From DASVBE01 sp036375995 (GTDB lineage Bacteria; Actinomycetota; Actinomycetes; Streptosporangiales; Streptosporangiaceae), in the NCBI GenBank assembly GCA_036375995.1, contig DASVBE010000131.1:1-27669 (forward strand): 27,669 nucleotides of DNA, read 5' to 3'. The position numbers were made by a program, and so were the translations under genes. The notes beneath the pieces were generated by a model. The model saw only the letters and a program-made list of their open reading frames with translations, did no database searches and was not told the DNA's origin. Positions 13,903 through 22,327 of the stretch are shown one piece after another; positions within the stretch are counted from its first letter, which is position 1; every line of letters begins with the position of its first letter.

Positions 13903-15117
13903 TTGGCTGGCAGGCGGTGGCCCCGGTGGTCGGAATTCCAGCCGTTGCTGCAACCCCAGCGGATCTCGCTGGACCCGGTCGAGCGGCGGCTCGGCAGCGC
14001 GCACACGATCGGCGACCTGCGGGCGATTGCCCGGCGCCGGGTGCCGCGGGCCGTGTTCGACTACACCGACGGGGCGGCCGAGGAGGAGATCTCGCTGCGC
14101 CGGGCCCGGCGGGCGTTCGCCCGGGCCGAGTTCCAGCCCCAGGTGCTGCACGACGTGAGCGAGGTGGACACCACCGCCACGGTGCTCGGCCGGACCTGGC
14201 CCATGCCGTTCATGCTGGCCCCGACCGGGTTCACCCGGATGATGCACCACGAGGGCGAGCGGGCGGCGGGCCGGGCCGCGGCCGCCCGCGGGCTCACCTA
14301 CGGGCTGTCCACGATGGGCACAACCTCGATCGAGGAGCTGGCGAAGGAGATCCCGGACACCCCCAAGTGGTTCCAGCTGTACGTGTGGCGGGACCGGGGC
14401 GCGGGCCAGGACCTGGTCGAGCGGGCCAAGGCGGCGGGCTACGAGGCGCTGCTGCTGACCGTGGACACCCAGGTCGGCGGGGGCCGGATGCGCGACGTGC
14501 GGAACGGGCTGACGATCCCGCCCGCGCTCACTCCCTCCACCGTGCTGGACGCGGCGCTGCACCCGGCCTGGTGGCTGAACCTGCTGACCACCGAGCCGCT
14601 GTCGTTCGCCAGCCTGCACAGCTACCAGGGAACGATCGCCGAGCTGGTGGGCACGCTGTTCGACCCGTCGATGACGTACGACGCCATCGACTGGCTGCGC
14701 GGTATCTGGCCGGGCCCGCTGCTGATCAAGGGCATCACCACGGTGGCCGACGCCAAGGCGGTGGTGGACCGCGGCGCGGACGGCGTGATCGTGTCCAGCC
14801 ACGGCGCCCGGCAGCTGGACCGCACCCCGGTCCCGCTGGAGGTGCTCGCCCCGGTCGTGGACGCGATCGGCGACCGGGCCGAGGTGCTGCTGGATACCGG
14901 GATCACGAACGGCGGCGACATCGTGGCGGCCATGGCCCTGGGGGCGAAGGGCTGCCTGACCGGGCGGGCCTGGCTGTACGGGCTGATGGCGGGCGGCGAG
15001 CGAGGCGTCGACCGGGCCATCGGGATCCTGGCCGGGCAGCTCAAGCGGACGATGCAGCTGCTGGGCGTGGCCCGGGTCGCGGACCTGAACCGGTCGCACG
15101 TGCGGCTGCGTCCCTGA
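13903..15117 (+). CDS. FMN-dependent alpha-hydroxy-acid oxidase, MftD/LldD-like
   Basis: The 404-aa flavoenzyme of the glycolate oxidase/lactate dehydrogenase family has FDYTDGAAEEE, LAPTGFTRMMHHEGE, WFQLYVWRDRG, LTVDTQVGGGRMRDVRNG, LLIKGI, catalytic His300 in SSHGARQLDR, and DTGITNGGDIVAAMALGA. The last motif replaces the usual DxGxRRGxD, as in actinobacterial MftD/LldD1 proteins; MftD makes pre-mycofactocin. The ending GLMAGGERGVDRAI also fits that subgroup. No mftA, mftB or mftC is present here, so an oxidase of another 2-hydroxy acid is equally likely. The start is unusual: no ATG or GTG fits, but AGGAGGAGGG at 13886-13895 lies 7 nt before TTG at 13903. It leads an operon with the acetamidase and SDR genes. 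Confidence 0.87.
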   Translation: MAGRRWPRWSEFQPLLQPQRISLDPVERRLGSAHTIGDLRAIARRRVPRAVFDYTDGAAEEEISLRRARRAFARAEFQPQVLHDVSEVDTTATVLGRTWPMPFMLAPTGFTRMMHHEGERAAGRAAAARGLTYGLSTMGTTSIEELAKEIPDTPKWFQLYVWRDRGAGQDLVERAKAAGYEALLLTVDTQVGGGRMRDVRNGLTIPPALTPSTVLDAALHPAWWLNLLTTEPLSFASLHSYQGTIAELVGTLFDPSMTYDAIDWLRGIWPGPLLIKGITTVADAKAVVDRGADGVIVSSHGARQLDRTPVPLEVLAPVVDAIGDRAEVLLDTGITNGGDIVAAMALGAKGCLTGRAWLYGLMAGGERGVDRAIGILAGQLKRTMQLLGVARVADLNRSHVRLRP

Positions 15118-15164
15118 GGACTGCGCCCCTGAGGAAGCAAGAGGGCACGAGAGGAAGGCTGGTC

Positions 15165-16166
15165 ATGGAGGTTGTCGAGTTCCGCCCGGAGCGGGAGCAG
15201 TACGCGTTCACCTTCGGCGGGGTCGCGCCGGTGCGCAAGGTCCTGCCCGGGACCATGCTCCGGCTGTGGACTGACGACGCCTACTGCGGCATGATCCGCT
15301 CTGTCGACGACCTGCCGAGCACGTCGCTGACCATGCCGTTCGTCAACCCGCAGACCGGCCCGTTCTACGTCGAGGGCGCCGAGCCCGGCGACACCCTGGC
15401 GCTGCACTTCGCCGGGCTGACGCCAGCCAGGGATTACGGTGCGTCGTGCACGATCCCGCTGTTCGGCGGGCTGACGAGCACGGACCGGACGGCGACCCTG
15501 CAGGACCCGCTGCCCGAGCGCACCTGGATCTACGAGGTGGACCGGGCCCGCGGCACGGTCGGTTTCCAGGCCCGGTCCGCGGACCTGCGGGTAGAGCTGC
15601 CGATGGACCCGATGCTGGGCACCGTCGGGGTCGCCCCGGCGGCCGGCGAGGTCCGCTCGTCACTGGTCCCTGACACGTTCGGCGGGAACATGGACACCCC
15701 GGAGATGCGGGCTGGCGCTACCTGCTATCTCGGCGTCAACGTCGAGGGCGCGCTGTTCTCGGTGGGCGACGGGCACTACCGGCAGGGCGAGGGCGAGGCC
15801 TGCGGGACCGCGGTCGAGGGCGCGATGAACGTGGTGCTGATCGTGGACCTGATCAAGGGCGGCGGCCCGGCCTGGCCGCGGCTGGAGACCGACGACAGCC
15901 TGGTGGTGATCGGGTCGAGCCGGCCGCTGGAGGACGCGTGGCGGGTCAGCCAGGTCGGCATGGTCCGCTGGCTCAGCGAGCTGTACGGGCTGGACCAGAT
16001 GGACGCCTACCAGCTGCTGTCGCAGACCAGCCAGGCGCCGCTGGCCAACGTAGTCGACGCCAACTACAGCGTGGTGGCGAAGGTGCCCAAGGCCCTGCTC
16101 CCGGCGGCGACCGCCTACGAGGGCGTGCACCAGCGGCTGCGCGAGGCCGCGGCGCAGAGCAGGTAG
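15165..16166 (+). CDS. Acetamidase/formamidase family protein
   Basis: The 333-aa protein belongs to the FmdA/AmdA amidase family, which hydrolyses formamide, acetamide and similar amides to ammonia and the acid. Family marks are the repeated beta-rich segments, EGAEPGDTLALHF near residue 70, PMDPMLGTVGVAPAAG, FGGNMDTPEM, and GALFSVGDGHYRQGEGEACGTAVE, where the usual form is GDxHAxQGDGE. GAGGAAGG at 15151-15158 supports the ATG at 15165. The gene follows the oxidase after 47 bp and precedes the SDR after 45 bp, all with strong ribosome binding sites, so the three are probably co-transcribed. Together they suggest breakdown of a hydroxylated amide or 2-hydroxy acid, but the substrate is inferred only from neighbours. 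Confidence 0.88.
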   Translation: MEVVEFRPEREQYAFTFGGVAPVRKVLPGTMLRLWTDDAYCGMIRSVDDLPSTSLTMPFVNPQTGPFYVEGAEPGDTLALHFAGLTPARDYGASCTIPLFGGLTSTDRTATLQDPLPERTWIYEVDRARGTVGFQARSADLRVELPMDPMLGTVGVAPAAGEVRSSLVPDTFGGNMDTPEMRAGATCYLGVNVEGALFSVGDGHYRQGEGEACGTAVEGAMNVVLIVDLIKGGGPAWPRLETDDSLVVIGSSRPLEDAWRVSQVGMVRWLSELYGLDQMDAYQLLSQTSQAPLANVVDANYSVVAKVPKALLPAATAYEGVHQRLREAAAQSR

Positions 16167-16211
16167 CGGCACGGCCGGTACATCAGAGCATCGGAGCAAG
16201 GAGGCAACGAG

Positions 16212-16973
16212 GTGGACCTGGGTCTGCAGGGGCGGCGAGCCCTGGTAACCGGCGGGACGCGCGGGATCGGCCGCGCGATCGTGGACGTGCTGTCCGCCGA
16301 GGGGGCGGCGGTCGGGTTCTGCGCGCGTACCGCGGCGGACGTGACCGACACCGTCGAGGCGTTCACCAAGCAGGGGCGCAACGTTGCCGGGCACGTCCTG
16401 GACGTGGCCGACGAGCAGGGCATGCAAAAGTGGGTGGAAGAGGCGGCCGGGGCGCTGGGCGGCGTGGACATCGTGGTCGCCAACGTCAGCGCGCTGGCCA
16501 TCCCCGACGACGCGGCCAGCTGGAAGGCCAGCTTCGAGACCGACATGCTGGGCACGGTCGGCCTGGTCCGCGCGGCCATGCCGTACCTGGAGCGCAGCGA
16601 CGCCGCGTCGATCGTGACGATCTCCTCGGTGTCCGGCCGGGAGATCGACTTCGCGGCCGGTCCGTACGGCACCTTCAAGGCCGCGATCATCCACTACACC
16701 CAGGGTCTCGCCTACCAGCTGGCGGGCAAGGGCATCCGGGCCAACACGGTGTCCCCCGGGAACACCTACTTCGACGGCGGCGTGTGGCAGAGCATCGAGC
16801 AGGGGAACCCAGACCTGTTCAGCCAGGCCATGGCGCTGAACCCGACCGGGCGGATGGCGAAGCCCGAGGAGATCGCCCGCGGTGTGGCCTTCCTGGCCAG
16901 CCCCGCGGCGAGCTTCGTCACCGGCGCCAATCTCGTCATCGACGGCGCCCTCACCCGCGGCGTCCAGTTCTGA
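16212..16973 (+). CDS. Short-chain dehydrogenase/reductase (classical SDR)
   Basis: The 253-aa SDR shows the nucleotide motif TGGTRGIGRAI (residues about 15-25), the NNAG position as ANVSALA, the catalytic Ser in TISSVSGREIDF, and the catalytic Y-x-x-x-K as YGTFK. A typical end follows, with GVAFLASPAASFVTGANLVIDGALTRGVQF. Thr at the first Gly-rich position and Arg in CARTAAD suggest an NADP(H) preference, but this is weak. The GTG start is fixed by AAGGAGG at 16198-16204. It is the third gene of the oxidase-amidase-SDR set and probably oxidises or reduces a related hydroxy compound. The NVSA variant instead of NNAG occurs in a subset of SDRs. Confidence 0.9.
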   Translation: MDLGLQGRRALVTGGTRGIGRAIVDVLSAEGAAVGFCARTAADVTDTVEAFTKQGRNVAGHVLDVADEQGMQKWVEEAAGALGGVDIVVANVSALAIPDDAASWKASFETDMLGTVGLVRAAMPYLERSDAASIVTISSVSGREIDFAAGPYGTFKAAIIHYTQGLAYQLAGKGIRANTVSPGNTYFDGGVWQSIEQGNPDLFSQAMALNPTGRMAKPEEIARGVAFLASPAASFVTGANLVIDGALTRGVQF

Positions 16974-17079
16974 GGCGCAGCGGACCGGGTCAGGGGTAGC
17001 CAGGATCGCCGTTCGCAGGAGGCTGACGCGGCCGCCATGCGGGAAGATCCCGGACCCGCGATAGCGGCGCAGCAGCAGA

Positions 17080-17104
17080 ATGCGGCGCCCGCGCGGGCCC
17101 GCAT
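17080..17104 (+). terminator. Bulged GC hairpin downstream of the SDR gene
   Basis: ATGCGG (17080-17085) pairs with CCGCAT (17099-17104), and inside it GCCC (17087-17090) pairs with GGGC (17095-17098) around GCGC; C17086 is bulged. It lies 107 bp after the SDR stop and 98 bp before the first GAF-ANTAR gene. There is no U tract. It could terminate the operon or be part of a leader. Confidence 0.4.
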
Positions 17105-17201
17105 CCTGGGAGTAGAGTCGCGGTGGGCAACATTAGCCGTCGGGTCACGTCCCGCCTGACTGCTCTGGCAGGAAGGCGGCCCCGGATGCGAGCACCTCGG
17201 G

Positions 17202-17957
17202 ATGCCTGATGGCCGGCATACTGTCCTGTGGGGCCTGGTGGTGGCGCGCGCGGCCCGGCACGGAAGGCCTGCCTCGGCCGGTGACGTGTGCGAGGTCGCG
17301 GTCACCTCTGCGCGGGTGAGCGGGGGGTGGGTGACCGTCGCGGGCGGCCCGGGTCCTGACTTCCTGATGCACGTGACCGACCCGGTCAGCGAGTGGCTGG
17401 CCGACCTCCAGCTGACCCTGGGCGAGGGACCCTGCCACGACGTGCAGATCTCAGAAGGGCTGGCCCTGGGCAGCGACCTGGGGGATGCGCAGTCCGGCCG
17501 CCGCTGGCCGGTGTTCGCGCCGGCTGCTGTGCAGCGCGGAGCCAGGGCGGTGTTCGCGTTCCCGCTCACGATCGGCTCCATCCGGGTCGGGGTGATGGGC
17601 CTGTACCGGGATTCGGCGGGCCCGCTGCCGGCCGCGCAGCTGCGTGACTGCCTGCTGCTGGCGGACACCGCAACCGTGCTGCTGATCGAGGCCGGCAGCC
17701 ATGGCGTCGAGGAAGCCGGGGGCGGTGACGGGGCCGGGCTGCCGGGGCAGTCGGCCAACCTGGCCCTGCACCGTGCGGAGATCGACCAGGCCACCGGGAT
17801 GCTGACGGTGCAGCTCGGCGCCACCGCGGCGGAGGCGTTCGCCCGGCTCCGGGCTTACGCTTATGCCCAGGACCGGCGGCTTGCGGACGTGGCCCGCGAC
17901 ATCGTTGCCCGGCGCCTGCGGCTGCCGCCCGACTCACCGGCGGACGGTGATCATTGA
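17202..17957 (+). CDS. GAF-ANTAR domain regulator (first of two)
   Basis: The 251-aa protein has a GAF sensor domain (about residues 20-160: GEGPCHDVQISEGLALGSDL, RWPVFAPAAVQRGARAVFAFPLTIGSIRVGVMGLYR). A C-terminal ANTAR RNA-binding domain follows (about 185-245: EIDQATGMLTVQLGATAAEAFARLRAYAYAQDRRLADVARDIVARRL). ANTAR proteins bind tandem hexaloop hairpins in mRNA leaders and prevent termination. The ATG at 17202 lacks a good ribosome binding site. A 7-codon frame with its own site (AGGAAGG, ATG 17186, TGA 17207-17209) overlaps it and may couple translation. In-frame GTGs further on are alternatives. It is followed after 55 bp by a second protein of the same type, probably in one transcript. 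Ligand and RNA targets are unknown. Confidence 0.88.
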   Translation: MPDGRHTVLWGLVVARAARHGRPASAGDVCEVAVTSARVSGGWVTVAGGPGPDFLMHVTDPVSEWLADLQLTLGEGPCHDVQISEGLALGSDLGDAQSGRRWPVFAPAAVQRGARAVFAFPLTIGSIRVGVMGLYRDSAGPLPAAQLRDCLLLADTATVLLIEAGSHGVEEAGGGDGAGLPGQSANLALHRAEIDQATGMLTVQLGATAAEAFARLRAYAYAQDRRLADVARDIVARRLRLPPDSPADGDH

Positions 17958-18012
17958 GAACGCCCAGGCCGCGCTGCCCCGCTACTGTCCCGCCAGCGAC
18001 AAGAGGACGATC

Positions 18013-18732
18013 ATGATGGACTCTGACCTGCTCGTCGCCACGTTCGTGGATCTGGCCGACACTATGGTCGCTGATTTCGACGTGATCGACTTCCTGCACA
18101 TGCTGACCAGCCGCAGCGTGGAACTGCTGGCGGTGTCCGCGGCCGGGGTCGTGCTGGCTGACCCGCGCGGTGAGCTGCGGGTCGCGGCGGCCTCGAGCGA
18201 AGCCGCCGGGGTGGTGGAACTGTTCCAGATCCAGAACGACCAGGGGCCGTGCCTGGAGTGCTTCCGCACTGCCAGGCCAGTGGCCGCGGACCTGAACAGC
18301 CCGGATCAGCGCTGGCCACGGTTCGCGGAGTCGGCCACTCGCGCCGGATTCCGTTCCGTGCACGCGCTCCCGATGCGGCTGCGGCACGAGGTCATCGGTG
18401 CGCTGAACCTGTTCGGGTCCGGCCCGGGGCCGTTCGGCCCGGAGGACCTGCGCGTCGGGCAGGCCCTCGCCGATGTGGCCACCATCGGGCTGCTCCAGGA
18501 ACGCAGCGTGCGCCGCAGCGAAACCGCCGCCGAGCAGCTCCAGGCCGCCCTTACCAGCCGGGTCATCATCGAGCAGGCCAAGGGCAAGCTCGCCGAGCGG
18601 CTGAGCATTGACATGGAGCGGGCCTTCACGATGCTGCGGGACTACGCCCGCGCCAGCAACCAGCGGATCACCGATGTGGCGCGCAACTTCGTGGACAGCG
18701 CCGCCGCCGACTTTCCCCCGTCGCCTCGCTAG
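18013..18732 (+). CDS. GAF-ANTAR domain regulator (second of two)
   Basis: The 239-aa protein has a GAF domain (about residues 10-150: DTMVADFDVIDFLHMLTSRSVELL, NDQGPCLECFRTARPVAADL, RSVHALPMRLRHEVIGALNLFG), a short helical linker, and an ANTAR domain (about 170-228: LTSRVIIEQAKGKLAERLSIDMERAFTMLRDYARASNQRITDVARNFVD). The EQAKG core of ANTAR is standard, whereas the first protein has DQATG. AAGAGGAC (18001-18008) precedes the ATG at 18013; the adjacent ATG at 18016 is an alternative. This is the common actinobacterial form of the family, acting as an RNA-binding antiterminator in the cytoplasm. Its stop codon overlaps the stop of the opposite desaturase gene. Confidence 0.92.
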   Translation: MMDSDLLVATFVDLADTMVADFDVIDFLHMLTSRSVELLAVSAAGVVLADPRGELRVAAASSEAAGVVELFQIQNDQGPCLECFRTARPVAADLNSPDQRWPRFAESATRAGFRSVHALPMRLRHEVIGALNLFGSGPGPFGPEDLRVGQALADVATIGLLQERSVRRSETAAEQLQAALTSRVIIEQAKGKLAERLSIDMERAFTMLRDYARASNQRITDVARNFVDSAAADFPPSPR

Positions 18733-19790
18733 CGGGCCGGCTCTCGCCGGGCCGCCTGCCCGACGGCGTTGAGGTGGCTCAGCGCCTGGGCGTAGGAACC
18801 GGCCAGGCTCGCCTCGCTGTACGGCAGCTGGCGCTGCCTGCAGAAGCCGCTGATGATGGGCTGGGACCGGCGCAGGTTGGGGCGGGGCATGGACGGAAAC
18901 AGATGATGCTCGATCTGGTAGTTGAGCCCGCCTAGCGCGAAGTCGGTCAGGATCCCGCCGCGGACGTTGCGCGAGGTCAGCACCTGCCGGTGCAGGAAGT
19001 CAAGGCGGGCCCCCGCGTCCAGCATGGGCATGCCCTTGTGGTTGGGGGCAAAGGAGCAGCCCAGGTACAGGCCGAACAGGCCCTGCTGCACGGCGATGAA
19101 CAGCAGCGCCCGGACCGGGGACAGCACCAGGAAGATGGCCCCGAGGTAGGCGGCCACGTGCACGGCGAGCAGCCCGGCCTCGGCCGGCCGGTGCCGGGAC
19201 TGCGGGCCGGTCAGCGCGCGGGCGCTGGCGACGTGCAGGGCAATGCCCTCCAGCAGCAGCAGCGGGAAGAACAGGAAGGCCTGATAACGGAAGATCAGCC
19301 GGGCCAGGCCCCGGCTCGTCGCCGCCTGGGCGGGGCTGAAGGCGAGCGCCCCGATCGCGACATCCGGGTCCGCGCCTTCCTGATTCGGGTGCGTGTGGTG
19401 GCGGTGGTGCTTTTCCACCCACCAGCCGTAACTCAGGCCGATGCCCAGGTTGCCGAGCAGGACGCCGAGCACATAACTGGCGCGGGGCGTGCCGAAGATC
19501 TGCCGGTGCCCCGCGTCGTGGCCGAGGAAGCCGATCTGGGTGAACACGCCGGCCAGGAAGACGGCTACCAGGAGCTGCCACCAGGTATTCCCCAGCCAGC
19601 CGAACGCCGTCCAGCCGGCCGCCAGGCACGCCAGCGTTACCGCGATCTTCCAGGTGTAGTACCCCGGCCGCCGGTCCAGCAGCCCGGCCTCCCTGATCAG
19701 GCGGCTAAGCTGGGCATATTCGCTGCTGGGCCGGGAAGAACCGCGCCGCTCTGCCGGCGGCGCGGAAATCTGGGCATCAATCGCTGGCAT
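18729..19790 (-). CDS. Membrane fatty-acid desaturase (acyl-lipid/acyl-CoA type)
   Basis: The 353-aa di-iron desaturase has all three His boxes: H91DAGH95 (GHDAGH), HHRHH at residues 128-132 with HPN after it, and QIEHHLFPSM near residue 300. The variant Q in the third box marks the front-end or linoleoyl-CoA-desaturase-like group, which also includes mycobacterial DesA3-like proteins. Four or more membrane helices surround the boxes. It would introduce a double bond into a membrane acyl chain, needing an electron donor not encoded here. The frame is open upstream to 19877, but the ATG at 19790 is preferred because AGGAG lies 6 nt before it. The TAG stop shares the palindrome CTAG (18729-18732) with the stop of the convergent GAF-ANTAR gene. 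Confidence 0.9.
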   Translation of the reverse strand: MPAIDAQISAPPAERRGSSRPSSEYAQLSRLIREAGLLDRRPGYYTWKIAVTLACLAAGWTAFGWLGNTWWQLLVAVFLAGVFTQIGFLGHDAGHRQIFGTPRASYVLGVLLGNLGIGLSYGWWVEKHHRHHTHPNQEGADPDVAIGALAFSPAQAATSRGLARLIFRYQAFLFFPLLLLEGIALHVASARALTGPQSRHRPAEAGLLAVHVAAYLGAIFLVLSPVRALLFIAVQQGLFGLYLGCSFAPNHKGMPMLDAGARLDFLHRQVLTSRNVRGGILTDFALGGLNYQIEHHLFPSMPRPNLRRSQPIISGFCRQRQLPYSEASLAGSYAQALSHLNAVGQAARREPAR

Positions 19791-19966
19791 GCCGGGCTCC
19801 TGGGGCACATCGGGGACGGTTACGGTGATGTGCCGCCAGGGTCTTGAGCGGCGACCACCCGACGCAGCCTCAAGCACGCGCCGTCAGCGGACGGGATCGC
19901 CTCAACAGTACCCGCCGCCGGCCGCGCCGCGGGCAATGGCCAGCCCCGAATTGCGGTGGTGCCCGG

Positions 19967-20794
19967 TCAGGCGGGCTGCGGCTCGAGGGCCGGGACGCCG
20001 CCTAGTTCGGTGGTGAGGGCGGGCCAGGCGACTGGGTCGTGGCCGGGGATGACCGGGTAGCCGCGGGCCGCGGCGATCTGCTTCAGCTTGCGGATGGCGG
20101 CCACGCTGACCTCGGGGCCCGCGTTGATCCGGCCGCCGACCGCGAGCTCCTGCTCGATGTTCTCGGTCAGGTCGGCCGCGTCGAAGGCGAACACGAACCC
20201 GCCCCCGCCGGCCGAGGAATCCAGGTCGACCACGAAGCTCTGGTGCCCTGGCGTGTGCCCGGCGGTGAGTACCGCGGTCACCCCGGGCGCGATCTCCGTG
20301 TCGCCGTCGGCCAGCCGCCAGTCCAGCGCCGGGTCGTCGAAGTCGACCCGGAAGATGCCGTCGGCCTCGACGGCGGGCGCGCCGGACAGGCCGAAGTCCA
20401 GCTCGGCCCGCTGGAGGTGGACCGGAACCCGGCCGGCGAAGTGCTTGAGCCCGCCCGCGTGGTCGTTGTGCAGATGGCTGACCGCCACCGCGTAGATCTC
20501 GGACATCGCGATGCCCGCCGCGTCCAGCGCCTCCTCCAGCGGCTCGCCCGGGCCGGGCAGCACCGGCCGGAACGCCGGGTCGCCGTGGAACCGGCGGCGC
20601 AGCTGCGGGTCGGTGATCAGCGCGGTGTTGAACCCGGTGTCGAGCAGCAGCCAGCCGCCGTCGCACTGCAGCAGCACGCCGGGCACCGGCTCGCGCAGGT
20701 ACTCGTCGTCGGAGGCGCCTTCCACGGACACCGACTTGGGCAGGTCCTCCCAGCCGAGCGTGACCGGCACGATCCGGCGGACGCCAGCAGCCAT
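19967..20794 (-). CDS. Metallo-beta-lactamase-fold hydrolase, lactonase-like (1)
   Basis: The 275-aa MBL-fold hydrolase has the zinc motif SHLHNDHAGG (HxHxDH), a later metal His in AGHTPGHQSFVVD, the bridging Asp in FAFDAADL, and PGHDP near the end. The order LLLDTGFNTALI, then HLHNDHAGGLKHF, then PVHLQRAELDF matches the group that includes N-acyl-homoserine lactone lactonases. Lactone hydrolysis (quorum quenching or detoxification) is a family-level inference. AAGGAG precedes the ATG at 20794. It is 70 bp downstream of the serine hydrolase gene on the same strand, possibly in one operon. A related enzyme occurs at 25250-25918. Confidence 0.87.
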   Translation of the reverse strand: MAAGVRRIVPVTLGWEDLPKSVSVEGASDDEYLREPVPGVLLQCDGGWLLLDTGFNTALITDPQLRRRFHGDPAFRPVLPGPGEPLEEALDAAGIAMSEIYAVAVSHLHNDHAGGLKHFAGRVPVHLQRAELDFGLSGAPAVEADGIFRVDFDDPALDWRLADGDTEIAPGVTAVLTAGHTPGHQSFVVDLDSSAGGGGFVFAFDAADLTENIEQELAVGGRINAGPEVSVAAIRKLKQIAAARGYPVIPGHDPVAWPALTTELGGVPALEPQPA

Positions 20795-20864
20795 CCGGGG
20801 CTCCTTCGCGGGTTGTCGGGGCGGGTCAGGGCGGGGTCAGCGGCCAGCCGTCAGCGGTCTGCGG

Positions 20865-22310
20865 TCAGCCGTCCGCCGGGACCGTGTCCAGCCGGGTCAG
20901 GGTCATGGCGGCGAGGAACATCGCGGTCACCTGGCCGTCGGCCCGGCGGCGGAACACCGCCTTCTCGCCGGACTCGCGGAAGCCGGGACCGACCGTGAAC
21001 GTGTCCTGGTCACCGGCCGGGGTCAGCTCGGGACGGTAGGACGGGACCCCGGGGTCGGTCAGCACCAGCGCCCCGTCCTGCCACTCCAGCCGCAGGGTCA
21101 CGCCCAGCTCCGGCATCGAGTACAGGCCGAGCAGCGGCTGGACGGCCGCGGGCACCAGCACGGCCTGGCCCGCGGCGGGCCGGCCGGGGGCCTCCTGGCC
21201 CGCCGCGGCGGCCAGCGCGAAGGCCAGCTCGGCGGTCGGGGCCATGCCGTTCGCCAGCACGATCGCGCCCAGCGGCCGGGCACGGTCGAAGCACACCGTG
21301 CTGGTGAACCCGGGCAGGCCGCCGTCGTGCTGGATCCACACCACGCCGTCCTGGCGGGTCGCGAACCAGCTGATCCCCCACGCGCGGGCCCAGTCCGGGT
21401 CGGCCAGGTAACGGGGCGTGTGCATGGCCCGCAACTGGGCGGCGGGCAGCACCTTCGCCGCGACCGCGCCGACCGCGCCGACCGCCCCGGGCGGGCCGGC
21501 CGCCCCGCCGGCCTCGGCGCCCGCCGGGTAGGCGCTGAGCTGGAAGGACAGCCACCGGGCCAGGTCGGCGACCGAGGACCACAGGCCGCCCTCGGCCTGC
21601 ACCGCCGGGGTGACCGCGGCGGGCACCAGCACGTCAGTGAACGGCTCGCACCGGTAGCCGGTGGCCCGGCGCGCCGCCAGCGCGTCCGGCAGCGGCTCGA
21701 ACCCGGTCGAGGACAGGCCCAGCGGCTCGAGGATGGCCTGGCGCAGGTAGTCCGGGTAGGGCGTGCCGCTGACCCGCGCGACGATCTCGCCGAGCAGCTG
21801 GTAGCCCAGGTTCGAGTACTTGGACTGCGAGTTCGGCGGGACCATCAGGCCGACCTCGGCGGCCCGGGCCAGGTTCCGCGCCGCGCTGCCCTCGTAGGCC
21901 GGCCCGGCCCAGTCCGTGCCCGGCGGCTCGCCCTGCAGGCCGGACTCGTGCGACAGCAGCCGGCCGATGGTCAGCGTCTCCACCGGGCCGAACGGGCTGC
22001 CGATCGCGCGCAGCTCGGGCAGGTACCGCACCGCCGGGTCGTCGAGGTGCAGCCCGCCGCTCCCGGCGAGCTGCATGATCGCGGTGCCGGTAAACGTCTT
22101 GGTGATCGACGCGATCCGCAGCAAGGTGGTCTCGTCCGGCGCCCGCCCGGCCGCCACATCGGCCTGGCCGCAGCCCGCCGACCAGGCCAGCTCGCCGTCC
22201 CTGACCACCCCGGCAGAGATACCGGCCAGGCCACGGGGCCGGTGCTCCCGGAGAAACCCGGCGGTCAGTTCCTCCAGCCGGGCCGACGAGGCGATGACTG
22301 ATCCCGCCAC
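20865..22310 (-). CDS. Serine hydrolase of the beta-lactamase class C/PBP4* family
   Basis: The 481-aa serine hydrolase has the active-site tetrad region S68-I-T-K71 (RIASITKTFTG), Y165-S-N167 (SKYSNLGYQLLGEI) and the third motif HDGGLPG. The catalytic domain spans about residues 10-370, with an Ala/Gly/Pro-rich insertion near 265-285 (GAVGAVGAVAA). A C-terminal beta-barrel-like domain of about 100 residues follows (LLGLYSMPELGVTLRLEWQDGALVL), as in esterases and D-aminopeptidases of this family. No signal peptide is visible, so it is probably cytoplasmic and acts on esters, lactones or D-peptides rather than on beta-lactam drugs. The GTG start has GGGGAG 6 nt upstream. It lies between the zinc-finger gene (45 bp) and the MBL hydrolase gene. 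Confidence 0.88.
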   Translation of the reverse strand: MAGSVIASSARLEELTAGFLREHRPRGLAGISAGVVRDGELAWSAGCGQADVAAGRAPDETTLLRIASITKTFTGTAIMQLAGSGGLHLDDPAVRYLPELRAIGSPFGPVETLTIGRLLSHESGLQGEPPGTDWAGPAYEGSAARNLARAAEVGLMVPPNSQSKYSNLGYQLLGEIVARVSGTPYPDYLRQAILEPLGLSSTGFEPLPDALAARRATGYRCEPFTDVLVPAAVTPAVQAEGGLWSSVADLARWLSFQLSAYPAGAEAGGAAGPPGAVGAVGAVAAKVLPAAQLRAMHTPRYLADPDWARAWGISWFATRQDGVVWIQHDGGLPGFTSTVCFDRARPLGAIVLANGMAPTAELAFALAAAAGQEAPGRPAAGQAVLVPAAVQPLLGLYSMPELGVTLRLEWQDGALVLTDPGVPSYRPELTPAGDQDTFTVGPGFRESGEKAVFRRRADGQVTAMFLAAMTLTRLDTVPADG

Positions 22311-22327
22311 AGCATGCTCCCCGTGTG

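Noticed and set aside
13903..15117. A mycofactocin biosynthesis cluster.
   Set aside because: Only an MftD-like protein is present; no mftA precursor, mftB, mftC or glycosyltransferase is in the window.
20820..20880. Imperfect cggtcagccgtc-like repeats before the MBL gene end region.
   Set aside because: Too degenerate and too close to general GC-rich background to be called a feature.
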